Source: Blepharisma stoltei
Taxonomy: Eukaryota > Ciliophora > Heterotrichea > Heterotrichida > Blepharismidae
Direction: 5' to 3'
Length of the DNA: 64,000 nucleotides
Assembly (NCBI GenBank): GCA_914767885.1
Contig: CAJZBQ010000040.1
Location: 930,001-994,000 of the forward strand
Shown here: positions 55,030 to 64,000 of the stretch, in pieces
How the letters are laid out: each line of letters begins with the position of its first letter
How positions within the stretch are numbered: the first letter of the stretch is position 1
The notes under the pieces: generated by a model
Databases searched by the model: none
Seen by the model: only the letters and a program-made list of their open reading frames with translations
Told to the model about the DNA's origin: nothing
Translations under genes and position numbers: made by a program

Positions 55030-58000
55030 ATGGATCTTAACTTCGAGAGCGAACAAGATCATTGAAAGATCCTTATTTTTTTGGCCAAAACACCCTCCGT
55101 GAGCGAATAAAATTTTTTAATTAAAAATATTTTGATATATAAGTAATAATTAATATAATGAAATCTCTGGCTAATTCTGTTGAATTTTAAACAGTTAGCA
55201 TTTTAAAACATAAATTCTACAAATTAAATTAATATTTGCTTTGAAACCACTCTAAAAAAATTTCTATATAAATATTTTTTAATCCCTCAGTAAATGGACA
55301 AAAATTTTTTTTTTCTTACGGATGGCGGGGAGTAAGCAAATAGCACTCAGTATTCCAGAATACTCAATAGATAAATTTTCTGATTCAGAAGAATTAGCAC
55401 TAATTATAAGCTGCGACCAAAATGTGCAGAAATTTTCTCTGCCAGCCAAAGATATTCTGTTTAATTTAGACAATATAACACAAGCAAGATTTTGATCGTG
55501 TTCTTGACTATTTTTTGCTACAAAAAAGGGATTGTTTCGAGCTTAAAAAATTAAATCTCTAAACAGTATATAAACCCTGCTCAGCCATTTGGGTATTTGG
55601 CTTTCCAACAAAATTTGGTACAGCCAATTTACCTTTTTGGCCTAAATCATCAGGAAATCCAAACTAAAGCCATACTCAGGCTATAATGAATGCCAAAACT
55701 CGATTACTTTTTCTTTAGTTAATGGGATCGAGCAAATTGGCCAAACAACCTTAAAAGTAAATACTCTAGAAAGTTCAAAAATTGATAAATGAATCAGTCT
55801 CCAAAAACCCGCAGAAAAGCCAAGGATTATTCCTATGAAATCACAAACCGACAATAAATTTCACCTCATTGGACAAATAAAAACACCTAAAACCGCCTGC
55901 CTAAAATGCACACAAGAGGACAAATTTTACAACCTAATGCAGCAAGACATAAAAAATCTGCAAGACACCCACGAATTAGTCCTTAAAATAGCTAAAGAAT
56001 GTGACCCAGAAAATATCAGCATTGATATCACCTCACAAGAGCTAGGACTTAGCTTGCCAGAGCTCAGACTTGGAGAAGGAGAGTTATCAAGCCACCAAGC
56101 TGAATATTTAAGGCTGCTTTTATTAGGGCTAAACGAAAAATTAAAAGTTTTGCAGATTTTCAAGATAAGGCTGATTGATTATCATAATCAGCTGAAGCAT
56201 GAATTAGCAGCCAATGAGCTGCTTTTTGAAAAAATAGAAAGGACAAAAATAAGCTTTGACAAGATTATTGAGGACCAAAATGCTGAATTTGAAAAAATTA
56301 AAGGGATTAATGTTTCGCTAGGAAATCAGCTTGGGAAAGTAAATGAAAAGCTAAAACTGGCAGAAATACAGATTAATGCGAATAATTATGAGATTGAACA
56401 GCTAAAAGCGCAGCTTCAAGTGAAAAGTGTTTTTGAAAAAAATTGCTTTGATATGCAAAAAGAGATTGATGTTTTAAAAAAAACAGTTATGTTATAGGAT
56501 AATCTTTCTAGTCCGCGCTTCGTCTGCTACACATTCTGAAGTAAGCAAAGCGAATATTCGTCTTGAACGCAGGCGGAACCCTGGCTTCTCGGTAGAGGTG
56601 AAGCACTGATGGCCGTTACTGATTTCGCTGACCACTCAATTTCAAACTCCCGACGCCATCCTGATATAGCCGTTCCCGGCTATATATACTAAGCCTACAC
56701 CTGAGCGTTGCGCCCTTGGCAACCATTTTCAACTGGACGGACCCCGACTTGGTCATATAATTTGCCACCTCTCTTTTCCTGTTATAGATTTTCCCATAGA
56801 TGGCACTGTTTGCCCTTGATTTGCCCACTGAAAAAATTTTTTGGTTTGACCAAACCATATGGTACTGGTCGAACCAAAAAATTTTTTCAGTGGGCAAATC
56901 AAGGGCAAACTGCGCCATCTAAGGGAAATTTCTATATCAGAGAAAGAACTCAATTCTTTCGCCATTAGGGCGAACCACAGTAGCAGCTTAGGCAGGTATA
57001 TCACCCTGCTTCATATCGAAAACACTGGGCTGGATACTGCTGCAAAAAAAGTTGCATTTAAAAGCCAAGGAGCCAGAACCAAAAACAGCGGCTTTCGGTC
57101 GCTTTGAGACTGCTGACTATAGCAGGGCCATAAACGCAGCTCAAAATCCATGCCGGTATACATAAGGTCACTTTTTAAGGAGGGGCAGGTCACTCGTCCA
57201 GTCGTTTTATATCTATTACAAAAACAGTTAAAAGATGCAAATTATAAAAGAGATGAGCTAAGAGGTCTCTATTTAGTAAGCTTAAAAGAGCATGAAGAAG
57301 CACAAAAAGATATGGATAAAAAATTTGAAGAAATTATTAATAAAAACAAGGATCTTGAAAACAGCCTAATTTTAGCCGAACAAAAAATTTCTGACCAAAA
57401 TTCAGAAATCAATTCCCTCAATACAAAATTCAGCCACATTGAGCAAGAAAACAACACAATGAAATTTGAAGCCATCAGATTCAAAAACATCGAAGCCAAA
57501 GCTTCTCAAATGGAAGAAATCGCTAAAAAGCACCAATCTTCTTGCCAAAATTTGCATATGAAGTTATTTGACATCACAAATCAATTCCAAACTGAAACAA
57601 AATATGCTAAACAAGATAAAGAAAACCTTTTAGCAAGCAATAGGTCTTTACAAGAAGCCTATTCTGAGCTTGAACAAGAGCTGATAAAGCATCAAGCAGA
57701 AATAGAAAAATTAAATAAAGAAAAAACTGACCTCCAAACACAGCAAGCAGCCTTGGAAGAGCACTTATGCACACAAGAAGACCAAAACCAAATAAAAGAT
57801 GAGCTGGAACGCATGTATGAAATTCATGAAGACATAAACCAACAGATCTATAATGATATAGATTTCATTACAAATAAGCTAGTAGATGAGTCTTCTAATA
57901 GTCTCCAAAACCAGCGAATTTCTAATATTCTATATAAAAATATATGAGAAGGTAAAATTTTTATAAAAAATAAAAAATTATTAAAAAATAGTTGATATAT

Positions 58001-58954
58001 ATACTAATTTGCCTAGAATTGTTTATTAAAATATCAACTGGCCTGCATGCCTATCATTTATTTAATTTTCCTCCTCGATATTTGATTGAAATTTTCACTC
58101 ATGAGACATTGATCTTAATTTTAATTCTTTTTTTAAGCAAGAATTGCCCCAAGAATACAATATTCCAATCAAATGACATGCAAAAGAGTGGCTAGACCTA
58201 AAATTGCTTATTATTGGTCAGTTTTCCGTAAATTATTATATCGGGAATAGGCTAAAAACAATTCTTGAAGACAGGGATGGAGAAATTGAAGTTTTAAGAA
58301 ATATGGTTTCTGATCTGCAGAGCAAGCCTGATGTTTATGTAGCTGTAAAAGATGATCCTATAGATGCAGCTATTGCGGACTATGTGAACACAAGAAAAAT
58401 TGATGTACCATTTGTAAGGGAAGATCTTGGGATTTATCTTTTTGGCTCCAAAAGAGTATTTATTAAGTTGGAGAATGGGAAAATCATAAGTAAGACATAA
58501 ATAGTCCGAGTAGGAGGCGGTTATATGAAAATTGATGAATTTGTGGAGCTATATACACTATTTATATTAAATATAAGCTTTCTATAAAAATTAGCTAAAA
58601 TTCATCCAAAATCTGTATACGCCTTTGGAACTTGAAAAATTTGAATCCAAAAATAAAGAAGACGCAAGCTCCCAAAGAAATTCTATATTATGCAAGCTTG
58701 CAAGCAATATAGGTAAACAATATATAGTGAACGACAAAACTGGAGGAAAATTCGAAATTTCTCCTCAAAAAGCTGCTCAAATATTAAAAGATGCCTTTTC
58801 GTCTGGAAACACAAAATATTCTACCTGTATAGCGCTGCCTAGAAAAATGTCGCCTCGGCATCAAACTTACACCCAAGGAAAACCTAACCCGACTTCCCCA
58901 ACAAGGAAATCTCAGATGTCTTTTGGAGATAATACAGATAGGGCTGAGTATTAA
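55030..58954 (+). CDS. Coiled-coil protein with C-terminal GAS2-like (GAR) domain
   Basis: ATG 55030 is separated from the next coding piece by a MITE IES; TA-to-TA joining gives MDLKQIALSIPEYS. The central part is long coiled-coil (FEKIERTKISFDKIIEDQ; KFEEIINKNKDLENSLILAE). The C-terminus has IYLFGSKRVFIKLENGKII, then (15-nt intron removed) IRVGGGYMKIDEFVELYTPL, matching the VRVGGGW core of GAS2-related domains that bind microtubules. A Ser/Pro/Arg-rich tail ends at TAA 58952. The family link to cytoskeletal linkers is inferred. Inserts at about 55509-55664, 56493-57216, 57943-58198 and 58554-58617 are removed in frame; the first is the least certain. Confidence 0.75.
55038..55332. mobile_element. 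IES, CTCCGTGAG-family MITE, TAA duplication
   Basis: 295 bp inserted three codons after the start ATG. It has family sequences ACCCTCCGTGAGCGAA and GGATGGCGGGGAG, and TAA on both sides. Confidence 0.85.
55509..55664. mobile_element. Probable IES, limits approximate
   Basis: The reading frame changes twice in this stretch. A TA-to-TA join gives SCSWLKPYSGYNE in frame; other solutions exist. Confidence 0.5.
56493..57216. mobile_element. Composite IES: SINE-like element with inserted palindrome
   Basis: About 724 bp. GC-rich SINE-like arms lie on both sides of a palindromic element (about 56787-56931). TA-to-TA removal gives LKKTVMLQKQLKDANY, preserving the coiled-coil. AAAAACAGTTA occurs at both ends and may be a target duplication, but using it shifts the frame by one. 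Confidence 0.75.
56787..56931. repeat. Palindromic element nested in SINE-like sequence
   Basis: TIRs of about 55 bp (GATGGCACTGTTTGCCCTTG and TTTGCCCACTGAAAAAATTT, with the inverse at the right) differ at about two positions. The centre GGTTTGACCAAACC resembles the core of the 54625 palindrome. Confidence 0.88.
57943..58198. mobile_element. IES, 256 bp
   Basis: AT-rich; TA-to-TA removal gives ILYKNIKLLIIGQFS in the coiled-coil gene. Confidence 0.65.
58490..58504 (+). other. 15-nt intron in GAR domain
   Basis: GTAAGACATAAATAG; removal gives NGKIIIRVGGGYMK, the conserved GAR core, and removes two stops. Confidence 0.93.
58554..58617. mobile_element. IES, 64 bp
   Basis: TA-to-TA removal gives FVELYTPLELEKFE. 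Confidence 0.88.
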
Positions 58955-59159
58955 TTTATTTGTATTTGCTAAAGAAAATGGACATAAATTTCCAGTGTTT
59001 TTCAAGCTTAAATTTCTAGAGAATTTCTTTTTCCATTTCTAATCTTCATAGGATAATTTATAAGATAAATTGATATTTTCTATTATATTGAATTTATTTT
59101 TAAAAAAATAAATAAATAATGAAACATTTTCTTTACTATTGGGATAATAATTTAAAATA

Positions 59160-62100
59160 ATGAATGTTTTGAATGACCTTTTCACAGGTGGAAAGCCTGA
59201 ATTTCCAGAACAGCAGCAGTACCTGGAACTATGAAATACTTCCTTAGATAATTTTCGGAAAAATATAAAATACATCGGGTCATTTCTTTCTGATATTACA
59301 ATAAATTTCGATCAATACGGAAAATCACTCTCGAGAAGTGGAAAAAACCTAATCAGCTACTTATTAAAAATAGAAACCAAAAGCAATACAAATATAGCAG
59401 AAAGCATGAAAAAATTCGGAAATTTCAGTGAAATGCTGGGAGATGTCTATAGCAAAAATTTGGTATAGATATTTTTTCTGCACTTTTTAGCAAATCCATA
59501 TGACAATTTAAAGTTGTTTTTAATTTTTTGACTAAAAAATAAGCCAAATTTTTAAAAATTGAGAAAAAATGGACCGCAAAAGTTCATCGTCTTTAAATAG
59601 TATGATTAATCAGAGAATACAAAAACTCACCGAAGACACAAGCCAAACGAGGAAAAAGATGGTTGAAGAGACCCAGCAGGCTATGCAAGACTTGAGTAAG
59701 TCAAAGGCGAATTATACAAAAATTAAGGCAAAATACGATAAAGCTGTAAAAGATAGTGAAAATCTCCATGCTGCCTTTACGAAAGCAAAAAATGATGCGA
59801 GCAGCAATTTCCAGGTGGGGGTTGAACAGAGGTTTAAAGAAAAATCAAATGCAAGCAAAAAAGAATGTGCGAGCTTGCAAGAGGAGCTGAAAGAGCAGAT
59901 TGATCTTATTAACCACAAGCATGAAATTTTAGAGACAGTGCTAAAATTAGCGAATTATCAAAATATAGAATTAGAAAAAGAAAGCATGATTACCTTGCAT
60001 GACCTAGCACATTCTGTTATTTGTATGGTAAGGAATGTTTTGGCTTTAAGAAAAGAACAGTCAGAAATAAAGCATAACGAAATTGCTGAATTAGCAAATA
60101 TTACGCTTGATATGATTGATAATAATAAAGATAATAAACAAAGAAACTCAATTGAATACCTTATGCAAAAATTAGAGCAAAGGCTAAATGCAAATGAAGA
60201 CAGGTCAAAAGCTTTAAGGGGCTTTAAAACTTATTTATCAGAAATTATGAACGCTGACGAATCGCTTGGAAAAGGCCTTGAAAAAATTGGGGTTGCTCTT
60301 ATGCTGCCTGATTATTACACCAGTAAAAAAGAATGTAAAGCAGAATGGCTTATTTTTAACAATATATTTATTGAGATATCTAAAATCCACATTAAATTTT
60401 CTAAAGAAATTGCTAAAAAAGGAAGCGAGCCTTTACAAGCTCTCATAGATTTGAAAACAAATATCGCTAAAAAGTTGCAAACCAGCGTCCAGAAATCTAT
60501 AAGGGATCATGCCATAATCCAAGAAGAAGGCTTAAAAGATTTTGAGAAAATAAAAAAAAATGAGGAAAAAAAAGCCTTAGAAATCAGAGATAGAATCCAA
60601 AATTCCTTTCAAAATGCTGAGCATCAGGTATATAGCAGTATGGCAGAAAACACAAATTTAGAAGCCTCCCATCTGCAAAATCTTAAAGGAGTTTTAGCAA
60701 CTTTGCATATGCTTGAAGAAGAATATAACCATTTAATTGACTCTTTAATAGAAAAAGGCAAACAAGAAATAGAAAATATTAATGTAGAAGACGACTTTAA
60801 AGACCAAGTTTTATATGAAAAAAAGAGCTCTCTTGATCTTTCCTTAGAAATTTCAAACCAAAGGCAATCACTAGAATTCGAAGAAAATAAAAATTATCAA
60901 AACCCAAGTGAAGAAAACTCAATTTTGCAAAAATTCAATCTTGAAGCAGGCTCAACACTTGTGGAGAGCTTTGCTTGTGCCTTATCTAACTCCCCCATCT
61001 TTTTCATACGATTCTATTCAAAATTTGAAATATTAGCCTATTTTATTTAAGCAATTTATATAATAAACAATAAAATAAAAATTTTTCTTAAATGCTCATT
61101 TTGATCGTTCTACCAAGGTGGAGTAAAAAAATTCTTCTCCATGGGCGAATGTATCTTACAACCACTCATATTTGCTTTCACTCATATTTTAACTCCCAAA
61201 CTATTTTTGGGAGAGAAACTCTATTAGCTATTCCATTTGCAGAAATAAAAAAAGTCGAAAAAAAGATCCATGGGCTGATTTTTGATAATGCTTTACGTAT
61301 TACTACTGATAACTCTGAATTTATTTTCGCTTCATTTTTATATAGAGAGCAAGCAAAAGCAACAGTCGAAAATTTGATCAGACTAAACAAACCTTCTCAG
61401 AATGCAGCACAAAAAACTGCTTGTGAATTTAAAATAGAAACAAGAGAAAAACGATTGCAGTTGGCAAAGCTCATGAAAACGCTAAAAGTTAAGACAGAGC
61501 CTGTCAGTAATAGGAAGCCAGAATCATTTTTTAAAGTGACTTTGCTGAAAGACCCTTTAAGTTTTGATGTGCCAGCACAAAAAATTTTTGAGCTTTTATT
61601 TGCTGATTCTGCTAAAGATTTTTTAGAAAAATTTATGGAGCTGAAAAATGAAACTGATATGAAATTAACACAATGGGAGCCATCTGCGCCTGATTTTTAT
61701 CTTAATCAGCCTGGAGAGTCATGAAATGAAAGCTCAGTTAGAAGTTTAGACTATATAAGACCTATGAAAGAAAGATTCCCTATGATGCCGAAAACTCATG
61801 GAGTCCATGAGCAGCAAACAATTTATTTTATATCAAAAAACGAATTTATTTTTGAAATTTTAATAAAAACAAGCGGGGTTCCTTTTTCTGACTGTTTTCA
61901 GGCTCATTTAAGATGGCACGTCAAAGAAGTGGATGGAAAAACTAGCCTTGTGGGGAGATATTGGATGGAATTCTTAAAAAGCACTATGTTCAGTGGAAAA
62001 ATTGAGAGGACAAGTGTAGCGGAGACCATAAATGTGATTAATGAAATATGGGTCCCATTAGTGAAAAATAAGGTGAATGGATTTTTAGGCGAAAAAGTTG

Positions 62101-62294
62101 AAGAAATTGTGCCGAAAGTGAAAGAGCCTGTAAAAGAGGAAAATACCGATTTTAATTGGATGGGATGGGCATTTATTGGGATTTTGGTAATTATTCTTAT
62201 CATTTTTTGGAATCGGATTTCTCGACTAGAAAACGATGTGAACCGGCTTTCAGTTCTCATTTCCAAAATGGATCATTATAAAATACCAAATTAA
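59160..62294 (+). CDS. BAR + GRAM + VASt membrane protein (Lam/Aster-like)
   Basis: ATG 59160 starts a long helical BAR-type region (SMINQRIQKLTEDTSQTRKK, KSKANYTKIKAKYDKA, FKTYLSEIMNADESL). It is followed by a GRAM domain (SFACALSKKILLHGRMYLTT, HICFHSYF, IPFAEIKKVEKK), then a VASt-like domain (FKVTLLKDPLSFDVPAQKIF, SGVPFSDCFQAHLRWHVKEV, RYWMEFLKSTMFSGKIERTS). A C-terminal membrane helix (WMGWAFIGILVIILIIFW) and short coiled-coil end at TAA 62292. Yeast Ysp1/Sip3 (Lam1/Lam3) share the BAR-PH/GRAM-VASt-TM order and act in sterol transfer at ER-plasma membrane contacts; a similar role is inferred. Two IESs are removed in frame. Confidence 0.85.
59464..59538. mobile_element. IES, 75 bp
   Basis: TA-to-TA removal gives YSKNLVSQIFKNWEK (TGA as Trp), joining the first 100 residues to the main BAR segment. 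Confidence 0.7.
60987..61123. mobile_element. IES, 137 bp, decayed MITE with TAA duplication
   Basis: CTCCCCCATC...AAGGTGGAG ends between TAA repeats. Removal gives CALSKKILLHGRMYLT, the GRAM core. Confidence 0.9.
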
Positions 62295-62336
62295 TATGAT
62301 TTTTTTATGATTTTTAATGTATTATTTAAGCTAAAT

Positions 62337-64000
62337 TTAAGTATTTAAGTCAATTTGGGTTATTCTGATATCTGCTAGAGGAATTTTATTTTTATCACAA
62401 GGCACTCCTTCTATTGTTAAAACTACGTCCATCCCTTTATAGACTCTTCCAAATAGAGTATGTCTTCCATTCAGCCAAGAAGCAGGAACAGTTGTAATAA
62501 AAAACTGCGAACCATTAGTATTTGGCCCTCTATTTGCCATAGACACAGTAAAAGGTCTGTCGTGTTTCAAATTTTCATTTATTTCGTCTTCAAATTCTTC
62601 TCCCCAAATAGACTCTCCTCCAGACCCGTCTCCTTTAGGATCACCAGTTTGTATCATAAATCCTTTAACTCCCTATCGTTAATTGAGCCAATCGCTATAG
62701 GAGAGATTTAAAAATCTTAAAAAATAAAAAAAAATTTATAATTTTTTTTTAGAAATAAGATATAGGCCGTTGGGATTTTTAAACACAAATAAACTGATCT
62801 AATGGCCGCGACCAGTCATCTATTTCTTATTCAGAATAGATGATTTGTCGCGGCCAGTAGACCAGTTTACTGGCGATCAAAAAGACCCAACAGTCTGTAT
62901 TTTATAAGCTAGCCACAGTAGATACAGTATTAAATATATTAGCAAATATGCTAAAAGCGCATTAGAATTGCGCAGAATCAATTATATGGTATAATCTCTA
63001 AAATTCATTACTATCAAATATAGGTTTCAAGCTTGATCATATGAAAATCATTTGATTAATGATACCGATTAATTTACCTGTTTAAGGAAATTTCAATAGT
63101 GCGCTCGATAAAGGATGGTGGAATAAGAACTCTATGAAAAGTCAATTGGTTGTAATAGCCATTTTTAGAATGGACAGCAAAATTTTCAACTGTTTTTGGA
63201 CACTCTTCAGGAAATAATTTAATATAAATATCCCCAACTGTAGTATGAATTACAGCAGAATGTGGCAGCTCGATGCTTGATTTCGGCAAAACCATTGCTT
63301 TTTTCTGCTCTTCTTCTATTTGTTCATTCACAATATCTCTTATTCTTCCGAGCTGATTTTTTTCAGTTTCTACATCAGTAGGCTCTCTTTTCGAAAATAA
63401 ATAAAATCTGTTTGTTTTATAAGCGCTGCATATAACTAAAGGGTCAATTTCTTTTTCTCCTTGAGAAGTGGAGCCTCCTGCCCCTGCTTTTCCTGACATA
63501 TTTCTTATAGGTTTTCCTTGATATAGCGCAATATTAGTAAACCTTTCTGATTCTTCTTTCCCAAGGACTTTTAACAAGCTACCATCAGAAATTAAAATAA
63601 ATTTTATTCCAATATAGGTAGAATATAGCAAAACTTCATTACTTTCGTCAAAGGAAAGGCAGTTGGAAATTATAGAAGGGTCTTTATCTATATCTCTTTC
63701 TATTGCCATTCTTTTGTGGAATTCCAATCTTTCAAGCCTCAAAGGGGAATTTGGGGTCGCTTGGATTTCTTGGTATTTTTCGATTTTTTCATCAAAAGTA
63801 GCTATGAGATTTCCAGACAAAAAATCAAAAAGTCTAATCGCACGATCTTTGCACCAGATTGCGAATTGCTTGCCATTAGGAGAAATTGTGAGGGAAATCC
63901 CATAGGTTTGAAGCTTTGCAAGCTCAAATAGATCAGTCTGTGTTTTAAATTTAAATCCAAAAGCAATGTCCTCAGGAGTTTCCCCAGTTTCCACATCTCA
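62337..64000 (-). CDS. PPWD1: PPWD1-type WD40-cyclophilin, 5' end outside window
   Basis: The minus-strand gene runs off the right edge (no true start in view). The N-terminal part has WD40 blades ([36 protein letters not shown]). After a linker ([15 protein letters not shown]) the C-terminus is a complete cyclophilin domain: [77 protein letters not shown]. Catalytic Arg (FHR) and Phe (SQFFIT) positions are kept, so proline isomerase activity is likely. Human PPWD1 is a spliceosome component. One IES (62668-63125) is removed in frame within the HRV-KGF motif. Confidence 0.93.
62668..63125. mobile_element. IES, 458 bp, in PPWD1, with palindrome
   Basis: TA-bounded; removal gives [15 protein letters not shown] on the minus strand, a canonical cyclophilin motif. 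The interior carries an imperfect palindrome at about 62767-62892 (CCGTTGGGATTTTT...AAAAAGACCCAACAG; TGGCCGCGAC...GTCGCGGCCA). Confidence 0.92.

Noticed and set aside
56478-57231. AAAAACAGTTA as the excision repeat in the coiled-coil gene
   Set aside because: Using this repeat shifts the reading frame by one base and meets a stop; the TA pair 56493/57217 keeps the coiled-coil open, although an A-run length error could change this.
1-64000. tRNA or rRNA genes
   Set aside because: I looked for cloverleaf-like arms and the GGTTCRANNCC box; only isolated fragments such as GGTTCGAGAG at the head of SINE-like elements were seen, with no complete tRNA or rRNA.

Overview
This window reads as germline (micronuclear) DNA of a heterotrich ciliate, most likely Blepharisma. 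Four things seen in the sequence support this. (1) In every conserved gene TGA is read through as Trp, while TAA and TAG are the only stops. (2) The introns are exactly 15 nt, GTA...TAG; seven were found. (3) The DNA is very AT-rich. (4) Almost every conserved gene is broken by AT-rich inserts, and removing them between short direct repeats (usually TA) restores the reading frame in the middle of conserved motifs. These inserts are internal eliminated sequences (IESs). Blepharisma is known to use UGA=Trp, to have 15-16 nt introns, and to carry MITEs inside its IESs; the genus call is an inference from these traits.

Layout. 1-7.2 kb: CDC123/D123 (-, partial), an SCP/CTDSPL2-like CTD phosphatase (+), a 2-Cys peroxiredoxin with a Cys-rich N-terminus (-), a MITE-bounded captured copy of a UBR4 exon, and an unknown basic protein (+). 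7.3-19.5 kb: a zinc-finger/Kelch gene split by one insert of about 10 kb. That insert holds a foldback element with about 345-bp inverted repeats around a roughly 173-bp satellite (about 19 copies), followed by a nearly complete LINE. 19.9-25.3 kb: a USP7-type deubiquitinase carrying two SINE-like insertions in its MATH domain and a 1.1-kb MITE insert. 25.6-30.1 kb: a small membrane-anchored protein, a basic protein (-) and an HMG-box protein. 30.8-46.8 kb: a very large UBR4/p600-type E3 ligase with at least 20 inserts. 47-49.1 kb: a Ser/Thr kinase. 49.2-52.3 kb: CSE1/exportin-2 (-). 52.5-54.3 kb: a secreted two-repeat protein (-). 55-59 kb: a coiled-coil protein with a GAS2-like (GAR) C-terminus. 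59.2-62.3 kb: a BAR-GRAM-VASt membrane protein. 62.3-64 kb: PPWD1 (WD40-cyclophilin, -, partial).

The host genes are ordinary eukaryotic housekeeping genes and do not form an operon or a single pathway. What is unusual is the insert population. It includes two MITE families (TIR starts CTCCCCCCTTTAAATTGG and CTCCCCCCCTCCGTGAG) with 3-bp TNA target duplications; about ten GC-richer SINE-like elements of about 380-480 bp, several with 7-16 bp target duplications; near-perfect palindromes; and tiny 58-106 bp TA-bounded IESs. Several inserts are bounded by direct repeats with no TA, and some are nested. Two carry captured host gene pieces. All junctions given here were derived by hand from frame restoration and protein-family conservation. 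They have not been verified against a macronuclear genome.
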